64,000 nucleotides of DNA from Pedobacter sp. B4-66 (GTDB lineage Bacteria; Bacteroidota; Bacteroidia; Sphingobacteriales; Sphingobacteriaceae), in contig NZ_JAFVME010000002.1 in assembly GCF_018492665.1 (NCBI RefSeq), forward strand, positions 1 through 64,000, read 5' to 3'. A model generated the notes under the pieces. The model was not told the DNA's origin and did not search any database. It saw only the letters and a program-made list of their open reading frames with translations. This document shows positions 1 through 10,080 of the stretch, piece by piece (positions within the stretch are counted from its first letter, which is position 1; every line of letters begins with the position of its first letter). The position numbers were made by a program, and so were the translations under genes.

Positions 1-10
1 CAGGAAAAAT

Positions 11-52
11 AAAAAAGGGCAGGATCTTCGTAAGAAGATCCTGCCCTTTTTT
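11..52. terminator. Bidirectional intrinsic terminator
   Basis: A perfect 13-bp stem (17-29 pairs with 34-46, loop GTAA) is flanked by six A on the left and six T on the right, so it can end transcription from either direction. It lies left of the desaturase gene, which reads leftward and stops at 286, and probably separates it from a gene outside the window. The stretch 53-285 between them holds no convincing gene. Confidence 0.85.
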
Positions 53-285
53 ATGAGGTTTATCTTTTATATTGATAGTGATATATTTAATATTATGCTC
101 TACTGGCTATTTTAATATTATCAATTGCTATCATTTAGTTCAACCTTGTACAACTGCTTGTTCAAAGCTACTGCCTTTCCTTCCTTTACTACAAATTCAG
201 TGTCTGATAGAGGGCCTAGCGTTCTTTTGCGCTTCTTCAGCGCAAATTAATGCAGCCCGAAAACAGATCACTTAATTTGCCCCTC

Positions 286-1017
286 TTAATTTGACTTCCT
301 TATCTTAATAATCCTCATCCAGTGCATCATTTTCATGATCGGATAAGTTGGATCAAACTCAAACCATTTGCTTGCAAAGTTTGGGCTATTAGGTTTTTTG
401 TGGTGGTTGTTTTGAAACAACTCTCCTAACATCAGAAAATCAAGCGGCAAAGAGTTTTTGCTATGATCATTGTTATCATGATTCGAATAACCGTATTTAT
501 GTCCACACCAATTCACGATTGCACCATGAAGAGGTCCCATCAAAAAGTGGATTGGCAACAATAAGAACATCCACCATGCGGTAGCAAAAGTTACATAGAA
601 CCAAATGTAAAAGCAGATGAACACCGAACGTGTAATCCAGGAGTCCCCTATCTTATCAATAATTGGCCATGAAGGATAGTTATCACGAAACTGTTCTTCA
701 GGCTCATGGTTATACTTTGAATAATTCAGATAAATGTTTTTTGTCTGAATCATCATACCCCAAACATCTTTCACAAAATGTGGAGAATGTGGATCCTTCT
801 CTGTATCACTATAAGCATGATGCATACGATGTAAAATCGCATATGCTCTTGGATTTAAAAAGGAAGATCCTTGTGACAAAAAGGTAATCGCATAAAAAAA
901 CTTCTCCCAAAAGCCATTCATTTTAAACATCTTATGTGATGCATAGCGATGCAGAAAGAATGTCTGAGAAAATAGCGACAAAAACCAGTGCGCCAGAAAA
1001 AATATTAAAATTATCAT
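286..1017 (-). CDS. Membrane fatty acid desaturase (acyl-CoA/acyl-lipid delta-9 type)
   Basis: This 243-aa integral membrane protein carries the histidine boxes of the stearoyl-CoA-desaturase-like family: HRYASH (residues 23-28), HRMHH (63-67), an N-W-C-G-H motif (169-173) and NNHHKKP (203-209). These histidines bind the di-iron centre that introduces a cis double bond into a fatty acyl chain using O2 and an electron donor. Hydrophobic segments surround the boxes, at about 1-22, 40-55 and 130-160. It is shorter than many desaturases of this family but has every metal-binding box, so it is probably functional. The likely role is membrane-fluidity adjustment. The substrate form (CoA, ACP or lipid) cannot be told from sequence. 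The gene stands alone; the next gene upstream on the same strand is 66 bp away. Confidence 0.88.
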   Translation of the reverse strand: MIILIFFLAHWFLSLFSQTFFLHRYASHKMFKMNGFWEKFFYAITFLSQGSSFLNPRAYAILHRMHHAYSDTEKDPHSPHFVKDVWGMMIQTKNIYLNYSKYNHEPEEQFRDNYPSWPIIDKIGDSWITRSVFICFYIWFYVTFATAWWMFLLLPIHFLMGPLHGAIVNWCGHKYGYSNHDNNDHSKNSLPLDFLMLGELFQNNHHKKPNSPNFASKWFEFDPTYPIMKMMHWMRIIKIRKSN

Positions 1018-1083
1018 ATAAGATATTAACGATTATTATAGATGTTTAGATACAATTATGTCATTAAATGACAGGAAGATGCG

Positions 1084-1581
1084 TTATCTTCCGAAATCGT
1101 CCTGAACCCTAACAATATCGCTTTCATCAGATGGACTAGCCGGATCTGTGTGTTGCCAGATTTCTGAAACAATACCCCAATCTTCTAAACCAATTAAACG
1201 GTGTCTTTCACCTTGTTTTAATTTGATGCTTTGTCCTGGAGTTAATTGTTTTACTTCACCCTGCTCGTCAGTATCACTAGTGATTACTCCAACGGTACCG
1301 TTAACTACTCTCCATATTTCAGCACGACGATGGTGATATTGCCACGATAAGCGTGTATTTGGAGCAACTATCAATATTTTAGGACTTAATTTACCTGAAA
1401 TTTTAAGATCATCAACATTTAAACCTTCAAAATAAACGTTCGCAAATTGTTGTGCTTGTTCTTCATCAATTACAAAAAAACCTCCCCATGGACGGGTCTC
1501 ATCACGGTTAACGACATTAAATCCTTCAATCTTTAAGCGTTGTGCAACGCCTTCAAATATTTCTTTTTTTTGATCTGACAT
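1084..1581 (-). CDS. Cupin, mannose-6-phosphate isomerase type II-like
   Basis: This 165-aa protein resembles the isolated C-terminal cupin domain of type II phosphomannose isomerases. An RPWGGF motif lies near residue 31, a metal-binding S-W-Q-Y-H-H-R-R-A-E-I-W segment lies near residue 98, a G-E-R-H-R motif follows, and the protein ends in a D-I-V-R-V-x-D-D-F-G-R signature typical of that family. No guanylyltransferase domain is present, so a sugar-phosphate isomerase activity is plausible but the exact sugar is unknown. The protein has no signal peptide and is probably cytoplasmic. Database names for such Bacteroidota proteins vary between phosphomannose and phosphoheptose isomerase, and I cannot decide between them. 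Confidence 0.75.
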   Translation of the reverse strand: MSDQKKEIFEGVAQRLKIEGFNVVNRDETRPWGGFFVIDEEQAQQFANVYFEGLNVDDLKISGKLSPKILIVAPNTRLSWQYHHRRAEIWRVVNGTVGVITSDTDEQGEVKQLTPGQSIKLKQGERHRLIGLEDWGIVSEIWQHTDPASPSDESDIVRVQDDFGR

Positions 1582-1677
1582 TTTATAAGTGGTATATTTT
1601 AAATCCCAAACTTACTTAAAACTGCTTTAGCTTTCATTATCAGAGCTAAAAAAAATCAAAAAAACAGATAAAAAGAA

Positions 1678-2268
1678 TCAATCGCCTAGATTATCAATGT
1701 CTGCCAGATCATTATTTAGGTCAATAATTAGGCTATATAGCAGTGAAATATTCTTATCATCAGGATCAAACTTTCCTCTCAACAAATCTGAATATTTATC
1801 AATGAACTCATCATACATCTCATCAGGTATTTCCACTTCATTAAGTTTAATTTGACAAGTGGTATGGTATAGTAATTGGGAGATCGAAAAATAAACAGCA
1901 TTTAAATTATAAAGTAAATCTTTGTAGCTTTTACTTTCCCAATCAATAATATAAGCATAGTAACTATCAGAAGCCAACAGACTGTACTCTTCATTTTCCA
2001 TCACCTCCATCTCATCAAGGTTGTTTATTAGAAAATAAGTCTGAGAGCATTTTACCACCTTATCAATGGAGCTCAACAAAATCCGAACTACCTCATCATC
2101 AACAGCCTCTAAAAGCTCAAAATCATCCGACGAAATAGAATCTGGTTCAATCAAGCCTTTTAAGTCCGAAAGATCTTTTTCATAGGCAATCATAAAGCCA
2201 TTCTTGCAAAGCTCGTTTATAACAAAACTTAAAACATGAGGTACAAGCCCTTTAATGCTATCTTCCAA
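1678..2268 (-). CDS. Hypothetical acidic protein
   Basis: I do not recognise this 196-aa protein. It is very rich in Asp and Glu, contains no cysteine-based metal motif, signal peptide or membrane segment, and looks like an all-alpha cytoplasmic protein. Asp/Glu-rich patches recur along its whole length and it ends in an acidic tail. The neighbours on both sides are monocistronic and unrelated, so context gives no function. The reading frame is long and uninterrupted in an AT-rich region, which supports a real gene. Confidence 0.55.
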   Translation of the reverse strand: MEDSIKGLVPHVLSFVINELCKNGFMIAYEKDLSDLKGLIEPDSISSDDFELLEAVDDEVVRILLSSIDKVVKCSQTYFLINNLDEMEVMENEEYSLLASDSYYAYIIDWESKSYKDLLYNLNAVYFSISQLLYHTTCQIKLNEVEIPDEMYDEFIDKYSDLLRGKFDPDDKNISLLYSLIIDLNNDLADIDNLGD

Positions 2269-2365
2269 AATCTTAACTTTTAGATGTTCTTCGTTGAAGT
2301 TAATTACATCTCGGCAGATTACAAAATAAAAATTTCGCTAGTTCTTGAGGCTAGAAATATCACCA

Positions 2366-3193
2366 TTAATACTTGTAGGTAACCACAAGCGGGAGATGAT
2401 CTGAAGCGTGAATATCATTTAATACCTGATGTGACTGTACTTTCAAAGGACTCCCCTTTTTTAACATGATAAAATCTATTTCTTCTTTAGGGTTTACATC
2501 TGGAATCGTAGGTGCGCAATTTTCCTGGCAACTACGTTCAAAATATTTCTCCAATACCTTCATCGCAGGAGTTGAGGCTGTAAGGTTTAAATCTCCGGCA
2601 ACAATTACAGCTCCTTTACGGCCACCTAAAATTTTGTTAATCTCTGCAACCTGCAGTATGCGATGTTCATCTTTCAAATCCAGATGTGTGCTGGCAAAAT
2701 CAAGCGTCTTTCCATTTGCAAGGGTAACATTAATTACTGCCAGAGAACGAGGCTCAGCATTTAATCCTTCCTTAAAAGGCAATGAAAATCGTTCTTCTTT
2801 ATTGATCTTAAATTTGGATAATATGGCAACACCATATCCCCCTCCACCAAAATCAATGCTTTTAGAAAAGAAACTATACATCCCGGTTAGTTCTGCAAGT
2901 TTTTTCACTTCATCAACATTACCGCTACGACTGGTTAATACATCTAGCTCCTGCAATGCTACTAAATCTGGTGATTGACTATTTATTACATCAGCTATGG
3001 CTTGTAAATCAATAACACCTTCTTTTGCGGGTGGGTTCCCGTGATGAATATTATAGGTCATCACCTTAAGTTCCTTTTCTTTGTTATTAACAGAAAGCGA
3101 ATCAGTATTATTTTTTGCTGAAACTTTTACTGCAGAAAAACTAAATACTGAACATATTATCAGTGTGGCTAAAGTTGTACGGGAAGATCTCAT
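2366..3193 (-). CDS. Secreted endonuclease/exonuclease/phosphatase-family protein
   Basis: This 275-aa protein has an N-terminal signal peptide (hydrophobic residues about 8-25, cleavage probably after S-A-K) followed by a complete EEP fold. Signature motifs appear in family order: MTYNIHHG (about 45), LQELD (about 80, catalytic Glu for Mg2+), THLD (about 170), GDLNLT (about 201) and ASDHLPL (about 263, catalytic Asp-His). EEP enzymes hydrolyse phosphodiesters in nucleic acids, sphingomyelin or inositol phosphates. The exported location favours an extracellular or periplasmic phosphodiesterase/DNase role, but the substrate is not predictable. The gene is monocistronic. Confidence 0.85.
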   Translation of the reverse strand: MRSSRTTLATLIICSVFSFSAVKVSAKNNTDSLSVNNKEKELKVMTYNIHHGNPPAKEGVIDLQAIADVINSQSPDLVALQELDVLTSRSGNVDEVKKLAELTGMYSFFSKSIDFGGGGYGVAILSKFKINKEERFSLPFKEGLNAEPRSLAVINVTLANGKTLDFASTHLDLKDEHRILQVAEINKILGGRKGAVIVAGDLNLTASTPAMKVLEKYFERSCQENCAPTIPDVNPKEEIDFIMLKKGSPLKVQSHQVLNDIHASDHLPLVVTYKY

Positions 3194-3350
3194 ATTAGTT
3201 TGGTTATTATATGTGCCTAAATTAATAAACTATTTATAATAGTTTATGTTTTACTAAGTACAATAGTCGCATTTCACCCCTAATAATGCCGTATTCGTAC
3301 CCCTTATTGTTGGCTAAATGGCTGTAACTTTAAGTATAAACTTAAAACTC

Positions 3351-3851
3351 ATGAAAATAGAAACCTTAAATGAAGTAACCGAAACAACAAACGAATTGTC
3401 AAACATAATTTCTTCTATGTCAGAAGAACAGCTCAATAAATCCCCTTTTAAAGGTAGCTGGACTGCCGGACAAGTTACAGATCACATTTCACAATCATTT
3501 GGAGGAGTGATACAAATAGTTAATGATGGAGCAGTTCCTACAGAACGGGAACCTGGCAAAAAGATTGAACTTATTAAAAGTATATTTTTAGATTTTGCAA
3601 CTAAAATGACTTCACCTGATTTTGTTCTTCCTTCTCAGCCACCTCATAAAAAAGAAGTACTGATTGCAGACCTCAACACAATGAAAAATCAATTAACTGA
3701 AGCTATCAAAACGTTAGATTTAACAGAAACTCATATGAATTTTGAAATCCCGGGATTTGGGAAATTTACAAGGCTAGAGTGGATTAACTTTCTTATTTAT
3801 CATATGCAAAGGCATATCCACCAAATCAAAAATATACAGCAGCTAATATAA
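3351..3851 (+). CDS. DinB-like superfamily protein
   Basis: This protein of about 166 aa looks like a DinB/YfiT-type four-helix bundle. A conserved helix with D-H-I (about residue 44) and a C-terminal H-M-Q-R-H-I-H-Q motif supply the three histidines that usually bind a divalent metal. Members include putative thiol-dependent transferases and stress proteins of unknown activity. The frame could open at 3318, but the internal ATG at 3351 gives the usual family N-terminus (MKIETLNE) and is preferred. The gene is convergent with the response regulator and shares its terminator. Confidence 0.72.
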   Translation: MKIETLNEVTETTNELSNIISSMSEEQLNKSPFKGSWTAGQVTDHISQSFGGVIQIVNDGAVPTEREPGKKIELIKSIFLDFATKMTSPDFVLPSQPPHKKEVLIADLNTMKNQLTEAIKTLDLTETHMNFEIPGFGKFTRLEWINFLIYHMQRHIHQIKNIQQLI

Positions 3852-3889
3852 AGCAGAAAAGCCTCCGGTCCATGAGGCTTTTCTGCTTT
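3850..3889. terminator. Bidirectional terminator hairpin
   Basis: A 15-bp perfect stem (3850-3864 pairs with 3875-3889) with a 10-nt loop sits between two convergent genes. The stem ends are A- and T-rich, so it can serve the DinB-like gene on the + strand and the response regulator on the - strand. Confidence 0.8.
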
Positions 3890-3905
3890 AACTTGAAACT
3901 TGTAT

Positions 3906-4268
3906 TTACTTCGCCAATTGTGAGTTAATTCTTTTTACAATATAATCGATATCAAATGGTTTACTGATATAATCATTTGCACCTGCATCTAAACTTTTTT
4001 GTTTATTCTGATCATTTGCCGACATCACAATAATTGGAATATGCTTAGTAAAAGGGTCACCTTTTAAATCACTGCAAATATCAGTGCCATCACCATCAGG
4101 TATCATTACATCTAAAATGAAAAGATCAGGCAAACTATCCTTTAATTTACTTTTAAGTTCTGTAAAGCTCGAGGAAAGCTGTAATTCATAACCTTCATCT
4201 TTAAGTAAAACTCCAATTATATACCTTATATCTTCATCATCTTCAAGGACGTGTACTCTTTTTATCAT
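3906..4268 (-). CDS. Single-domain response regulator receiver protein
   Basis: The 120 residues form one CheY-like receiver domain. The acidic pocket is E9-D10-D11, the phospho-acceptor is D53 in the L-D-V-M-I-P-D motif, the conserved Ser is in V-M-S-A-N-D, and the conserved Lys is in the S-K-P-F motif. There is no output domain, so it likely acts by protein-protein contact or as a phosphorelay intermediate. No histidine kinase is encoded nearby, so the partner is unknown. It is divergent from the ECF sigma gene, separated by 258 bp that contain a long inverted repeat. Confidence 0.9.
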   Translation of the reverse strand: MIKRVHVLEDDEDIRYIIGVLLKDEGYELQLSSSFTELKSKLKDSLPDLFILDVMIPDGDGTDICSDLKGDPFTKHIPIIVMSANDQNKQKSLDAGANDYISKPFDIDYIVKRINSQLAK

Positions 4269-4405
4269 AACGGATTCTTATTAATATAGATTTAGTAATA
4301 CATAGCAACAATTTGGCCACACATAATAAGGGCTATATAATTATTACGCAAATGATACAGGATGCTACAGGTTGCCAAAATAGAAAATATATACTTACTT
4401 CAATA

Positions 4406-4450
4406 AATCTTTAGAATGTACGATCAAAGCAGGGCCGCATTCTAAAGATT
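4406..4450. repeat. 13-bp perfect inverted repeat
   Basis: Arms at 4406-4418 and 4438-4450 are exact reverse complements with a 19-nt spacer. There is no T-run after either arm, so it is not a standard intrinsic terminator. It sits in the divergent region between the response regulator and the sigma factor, about 77 bp before the sigma start, and could be a structured leader, an operator or a remnant. Confidence 0.6.
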
Positions 4451-4526
4451 GACAACCAAATATTAACACCATTTACAACAAGGCAATCCATATTGGACAA
4501 AAGGATAAATAACATCTAAACAGCAA

Positions 4527-5102
4527 ATGAAGTCAAGCCTTTTAAATATTGACGAGGATAAAATGTTGCTTCAGCAAATACGGGATGATTGTAGAATCGC
4601 GTTTGATACACTCTATCAAAAATATTGGAAGTTTGTACTCAATACGGGATACAAGCGACTAAACGATATTGGCAAAGCAGAAGACATAGCTCAGGATGTA
4701 TTTACACAACTTTGGTTAAGAAGAAAAGATCTTGTTGTGAACAATATATCTGCGTATCTATTTACTGCGATAAGAAACAGTACGTTTACACTTTTAGCTA
4801 AGGAAAAAAGGTACATCCCGATTAACGACCTTCTTTTGGAGTTAAAGGCTGACAAAGCTAGCGCAGACGCACAAATGTTGCACAAAGAATTCATGATTGC
4901 TTATGAGGCAATGGTTGATGCTTTACCCAACCAACAAAAAACCATTTTTAAAATGCGTTATCATGAGGAATTAACTGCTGATGAAATCGCAACCCAACTA
5001 CAACTTTCTCCGAAAACAGTTCGAAACCACCTAGGTCGCGCTATTAGTACATTAAGGGCTTCCTTAATGATGACTTACATTATTATATTCTTTCAGGCAT
5101 AG
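4527..5102 (+). CDS. ECF-family RNA polymerase sigma factor (FecI-like)
   Basis: This 191-aa protein has the two sigma domains of an extracytoplasmic-function factor. Region 2 lies at about 27-66 (FDTLYQKYW ... KAEDIAQDVFTQLW) and region 4 at about 130-180 (LPNQQKTIFKMRYHEELTAD, then a helix-turn-helix ending SPKTVRNHLGRA). It matches the Bacteroidota sigma-70 type that is paired with FecR and a SusC receptor. The order sigma, FecR, SusC with STN domain shows it should be released when the receptor binds its ligand, and should then transcribe this uptake locus. The short hydrophobic C-terminal tail is common in this group. Confidence 0.93.
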   Translation: MKSSLLNIDEDKMLLQQIRDDCRIAFDTLYQKYWKFVLNTGYKRLNDIGKAEDIAQDVFTQLWLRRKDLVVNNISAYLFTAIRNSTFTLLAKEKRYIPINDLLLELKADKASADAQMLHKEFMIAYEAMVDALPNQQKTIFKMRYHEELTADEIATQLQLSPKTVRNHLGRAISTLRASLMMTYIIIFFQA

Positions 5103-5205
5103 AGCGACATCTATATCTTTTTAAAATATTTTTCCATTTCGACTGGGCTAATTTCAATCTCGCTAGTCTTATCATTAACCAAGTAGTCAGACGATCCAGA
5201 ATCTT

Positions 5206-6360
5206 ATGCGAAATTTAGAGAAAGAAAAAGTTTTAGAGATTCTAAATAAATACGAAAAGGCTACAATTAGCCCTGTGGAAAAAGAATTTTTAAATGCTTA
5301 TTTCAACATTTTTGAGCTTAATCCAGATTACACAAGTGAACTAAATAAAGATGAAGAGGAAATATTAAATCTTCGCCTAAAAAATAAAATCAATCAAGCA
5401 ATTGATCAAAGTGATCATAGTTATTCTTCTTCTGTAAAAAAGCTAAATATTATCTGGGTAGCTATAGCAGCCACATTAATCTTCGTCACTTTTATCACTT
5501 TTTATTCCAACAAAAAAGCTTCAGACAACAACAACATTAATTCCGGCAATGAAGTAGCAATCAATATACCTCCAGGGGGGAATAAAGCGATATTGACACT
5601 CTCTAACGGATCAAAAATCCTTCTTACAGATGCCGAAAATGGAGAAATATCAAATAAGAGTGGTATTAAAATTACAAAAACCGGAGATGGTGAATTGGTT
5701 TATGAAATTACAGGAAAAGTAGAAAACGAGACAAAAGCTCTAAACACAATAGAAACCCCACGGGGAGGACAATACAAGATAAACTTACCTGATGGAACAA
5801 AGGTTTGGTTGAATGCTGAGTCCTCCCTTAAGTTCCCAATTGCATTTGAGAGTATCGGCAATAGGTTGGTTGAACTAAGCGGAGAAGCCTATTTTGAAGT
5901 TGCTCATAATAAAGATCAACCCTTCATTGTTAAAACCTCCAAACAGGAACTTGAAGTTCTCGGGACTACGTTCAACATCAATACCTACGAAAACGAGTCA
6001 TTTACAACAACAACCTTATTAGAAGGATCAGTTAAAATAACCCATGATAATCAAACTAAGGTGATTAAAAAGGGTCAGGAAGCAAAAGTAAGAGATGATA
6101 TAAAAGTAGAACCAGCCCATGATAATGCTGTTGCCTGGAAAAATGGGATTATATCATTTACAAATGCAGATATCCGAACAATTATGCGCCAGGTTTCCAG
6201 ATGGTATGATATAAATGTGAAATATGAAGGAGAAATTCCTGCCAGACTATTTACAGGAGAAGTATCCCGACAAGCAAATCTTTCAGAACTAATTGGAATA
6301 CTGGAGACAAGCAAGATAAAATTCAAGTTAGACAATAAAACAATCACAGTAATGCCTTAA
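5206..6360 (+). CDS. FecR-family anti-sigma factor
   Basis: This 384-aa single-pass inner membrane protein has a cytoplasmic N-terminal sigma-binding part (1-80), one transmembrane helix (about 82-104), the periplasmic FecR domain (about 185-285, starting T-P-R-G-G-Q-Y and containing L-S-G-E-A-Y-F-E-V) and a C-terminal DUF4974-like domain (about 310-383), the usual contact site for the receptor STN domain. It should hold the preceding sigma factor inactive until the outer membrane receptor signals. It begins 103 bp after the sigma gene and is likely co-transcribed with it. Confidence 0.93.
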   Translation: MRNLEKEKVLEILNKYEKATISPVEKEFLNAYFNIFELNPDYTSELNKDEEEILNLRLKNKINQAIDQSDHSYSSSVKKLNIIWVAIAATLIFVTFITFYSNKKASDNNNINSGNEVAINIPPGGNKAILTLSNGSKILLTDAENGEISNKSGIKITKTGDGELVYEITGKVENETKALNTIETPRGGQYKINLPDGTKVWLNAESSLKFPIAFESIGNRLVELSGEAYFEVAHNKDQPFIVKTSKQELEVLGTTFNINTYENESFTTTTLLEGSVKITHDNQTKVIKKGQEAKVRDDIKVEPAHDNAVAWKNGIISFTNADIRTIMRQVSRWYDINVKYEGEIPARLFTGEVSRQANLSELIGILETSKIKFKLDNKTITVMP

Positions 6361-6449
6361 CTAAACAATCAACCAATTATAGACTAAACCAAACCAAATA
6401 TGAAAAAACGCTACAATTCCCCTTAATCGCAGGTTAGTTCAAAAAAAAA

Positions 6450-6473
6450 CCGATAATGCGCTAACATTATCGG
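6450..6473. terminator. Hairpin between fecR-like and susC-like genes
   Basis: A 9-bp stem (6450-6458 pairs with 6465-6473) with a 6-nt loop follows a run of nine A and is followed a few bases later by a T-rich stretch. The position, 90 bp after the anti-sigma stop and 82 bp before susC, suggests a terminator or attenuator that separates constitutive regulator expression from induced transporter expression. The T-tract is not directly adjacent to the stem on the + strand, so strength is uncertain. Confidence 0.5.
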
Positions 6474-6555
6474 CTACATTGTTTTTCAACAACTGTAGGG
6501 ATTAACCATTCTTATCTATTGACTGATATTCACTTAAACCCCAACAAACAAAAGT

Positions 6556-9500
6556 ATGGATTTTTATTCTATCTATAGGCCCCACTATGAAAAACGCCGG
6601 GGCCTATTCAAAATTTTCATGGGTATGAAATTAACACTGTTCTTCGTAGTCGTTATTGGCTGCCTCCAGGTAAACGCATCAGGGAATGCGCAAACAATTA
6701 CACTTTCTGCAAAAAATGCACCGCTTGAAAATATCTTTAAAGAATTAAAAAAAACAAAGCGGTTACTTATTCTGGTATGAAAATTCTTTGCTTCGCAATA
6801 CCAATAACATTGACATTAATCTGAACAATGCAACACTCGATCAAGCACTTAAGGAATGCTTTAAGGATCAGCCAATATTCTATAGCATAATCGGCAAGAC
6901 AATAGTCATTAAAAGTAAAGACGCTGAAATAAGCAGACGCCTAGACAAACAAATAAAAGGTATTGTTTCTGATTCCGCCGGCCCCGTCCCCGGGGTTTCT
7001 ATTAAAGTAAAGGAAAAAACGAGTATAGGCACTACAACCGATAGTCAGGGCAGATATTCAATAAGTGTCCCAAACGAAGAAAGCACTCTTATTTTTAGTA
7101 TGGTTGGCTTTGTAAGCCAGGAAATCAAGGTAAAGGACTTGACAATAATCAATGTTACGCTTAAAGCAGCGAACAATACTCTTGATGATGTTGTTGTGGT
7201 TGCCTTTGGAACTCAAAAAAAGACAGAAGTAGTTGGCTCAGTAACAACCATTAAAGTGGCTGACCTGAAGGTTCCATCCAGTAATTTAACAACAGCATTA
7301 GCTGGGCGTGCTGCAGGGGTGATTGCGTACCAACGAAGTGGAGAACCGGGACAGGACAACGCCGACTTTTTTGTACGTGGCGTAACCACTTTTGGATACA
7401 AAACCTCTCCCTTAATATTAATTGACGGAATGGAACTAACCGTCAAAGATTTGGCACGTCTACAACCAGATGATATCTCCAGTTTCTCGATTATGAAAGA
7501 TGCTACTTCCACTGCACTATATGGTGCTCGTGGAGCAAACGGGGTTATCCTTGTTACAACAAAACAAGGAAAGGTAGGAAAAGCTAATCTGTCATTACGT
7601 TTAGAAAATTCTCTATCCGCTCCAACAAAAAACATTGAGTTAGCTGACCCTATTACTTACATGAAAATGTCTAATGAGGCAATTCTTACCCGAACGGATT
7701 TCTCTGACCTCGATAGAGGTAATGACGATTTGTATTCTGACGAAAAAATTGCCAATACAATAGCTGGAATAAATCCAACAGTATACCCCGCCAATGACTG
7801 GCAGAAGATCATGTTTAAGGAATATACCCAAAACCAGCGTGTAAATTTAAATATAAGTGGTGGTGGTGGTGTTGCTAAATATTTCGTATCGGGATCCTAT
7901 AATAAAGATAACGGGATCATGAAAGTAGATAAACGCAATAATTTCAACAATAATATTGACTTGAAAAGTTACACTTTACGTTCTAACGTAACTATCGATG
8001 TTACCAAATCAACTGAAATGATTGTCCGCCTAAGTGGAAATTTCGATGATTATACCGGCCCAATTGATGGTGGTGCTGATATGTACAAAAAAGTAATGCG
8101 ATCCAATCCAGTTAGATTTCCGGCCTACTATCCAACTGATGAACAACATCAATTTGTGAAACACATCTTATTCGGGAATTATGATGCGGGTCAATACATA
8201 AACCCCTATGCTGAGATGACTAAAGGGTATAAAGACTATACCAGCTCTTTGATGCTGGCTCAACTGGAAGTGAAACAGGACTTATCATTTTTAACTAAAG
8301 GACTTTCTTTCCGTACCATGGTAAATACCAATAGAAATTCTTATTTCGATGTTAGTAGATTCTACAATCCATACTTCTACAAGCTAGCCGGATATGATGT
8401 ATTTACAAATACTTATGCGATAAAAAATATAAATCCCACTACAGGTACAGAATACTTAGGTTATCGTGAAGGTCCAAAGACAGTCAGTTCTACATTCTAT
8501 CTTGAATCGATGCTTAATTATAGCCGGGCCTTTGGTGAGAAACACAATTTAAGTGGATTAATAGTATACATGATGAGGGAAAACATAAACGCTAACGCCG
8601 GAGATCTTCAATTATCATTACCATTTCGAAATTTAGGTGTTTCGGGCAGAGCAACTTACTCTTATGACAACCGATATTTCGCGGAATTTAATTTTGGCTA
8701 TAACGGTTCAGAACGTTTCTATGAAAAAAAACGCTTTGGTTTCTTCCCTTCGGCAGGTTTAGCATGGAGTATATCCAATGAGAAATTTTTCGAACCAGCT
8801 AAAAATACCATTTCTAATTTAAAATTAAGAGCTACTTATGGATTGATTGGAAATGATGCGATTGGCGCTGCCGAGGATCGTTTCTTCTATCTATCAAATG
8901 TAAACATGAATGACCCAAGCAGAGGTGCGTTCTTTGGGCGCGACTTTACAAATGGTTATTCTAGTCCTGGGGTATCTATATCCCGATATTCTAACCCAGA
9001 AATAACATGGGAAACATCGACACAAAAAAATATTGCTTTAGAGATCGGTTTGTTTAATAAAGTAAATATAATAGCCGAATACTATACGCAACTGCGTAAA
9101 AACATATTGATGACCAGATCATCAATACCAATAACCATGGGTTTTTCAGCACCAATAAGAGCCAATGTTGGCCAAGCGTCGGGAAAAGGAACTGATTTAT
9201 CCATAGATTATCAGGAAAATTTCAGTAATGGTTTATGGTTATCAGCTAGAGGGAATTTTACTTACGCAACAAGTAAATATAAAGTATTTGAAGAGCCAAA
9301 GTACGATGAAGCTTATCGCAGTAGGGTTGGACATTCGTTATCCCAAACTTTCGGATATATTGCAGAACGCTTATTTGTAGATGATGAAGAAGCGGCCAAC
9401 TCACCAAAACAAAACTTTGGCGTTTATGGCGGTGGAGACATTAAATACACTGATGTCAATAGAGACGGCCAGATTACAGAGGCTGATAGAGTTCCCATAG

Positions 9501-10030
9501 GAAACCCCACAACTCCTGAAATTGTATACGGCTTTGGTTTCTCTGCAGGTTATAAAGGGTTTGATGTGTCAGCTTTCTTTCAAGGACTCACTAATGAATC
9601 ATTTTGGATTGACGTGGCCGCCACCTCTCCCTTTGCATCCTATAGATATAACGGTGAAAATATTTCCGGACAATTACAAAATCAAGTACTAAAAGCCTAT
9701 GCAGATAGCTATTGGTCTGAGGACAATAGAAATGTTTATGCACTATGGCCTAGATTAAGTCCCAACGTTAATAACAACAATGCGCAAACCAGTACTTGGT
9801 TTATGCGTGATGGTTCATTCTTGAGATTAAAGCAGGTTGAGATTGGTTATACATTGCCAAAAAAACTAATGGCTAAAATACATACATCAAACTTCCGAAT
9901 TTACATAAACGCAAGTAATCTACTGATTTTTAGCAAGTTCAAATTATGGGATGTGGAGATGGGTGGCGGAGGATTAGGCTATCCAATACAAAAAGTATTT
10001 AATCTAGGTTTAAACGTAAATTTTAATTAA
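6556..10030 (+). CDS. SusC/RagA-type TonB-dependent receptor with STN domain, frameshifted
   Basis: This outer membrane importer would be about 1157 aa if one base were removed. Order: signal sequence (about 20-46), STN signalling domain (about 47-125), carboxypeptidase-like regulatory domain, TonB box and plug (D-D-V-V-V-V-A-F-G-T-Q-K-K, then I-L-I-D-G-M-E and Y-G-A-R-G-A-N-G-V-I-L-V-T-T-K-Q-G), then a 22-strand barrel ending in N-F-N. The first frame (6556-6780) stops inside the STN domain and the rest (from about 6756) is in another frame. The break lies at an A8 run (6747-6754). With seven A the protein reads K-Q-S-G-Y-L-F-W-Y-E-N-S-L-L straight through, a normal STN sequence. The long second frame begins only at a TTG inside the domain, so it is not a separate gene. 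The STN domain fits the upstream sigma/FecR pair. Confidence 0.9.
6747..6754 (+). other. A8 homopolymer at the frameshift
   Basis: Eight consecutive A residues occur exactly where the susC-like reading frame breaks; seven would restore it. Possible explanations are a homopolymer sequencing error, a true inactivating mutation, phase variation, or transcriptional slippage on poly-A. Confidence 0.8.
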
Positions 10031-10080
10031 TAACCGAAGTCAATCCTATGACTATCCATTTAAGCCCAACAATTAAAATT

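Noticed and set aside
72..275. 67-aa open frame between the terminator and the desaturase gene
   Set aside because: Composition looks like random AT-rich translation, with no recognisable motif or promoter, and it sits right after a terminator.
2466..2978. 170-aa frame opposite the EEP-family gene
   Set aside because: Shadow of a gene with clear catalytic motifs; no motifs of its own.
6788..10030. A separate gene starting after the first stop in the SusC region
   Set aside because: Its apparent start is a TTG in the middle of the STN domain; joining the two frames at the A8 run gives one normal receptor.
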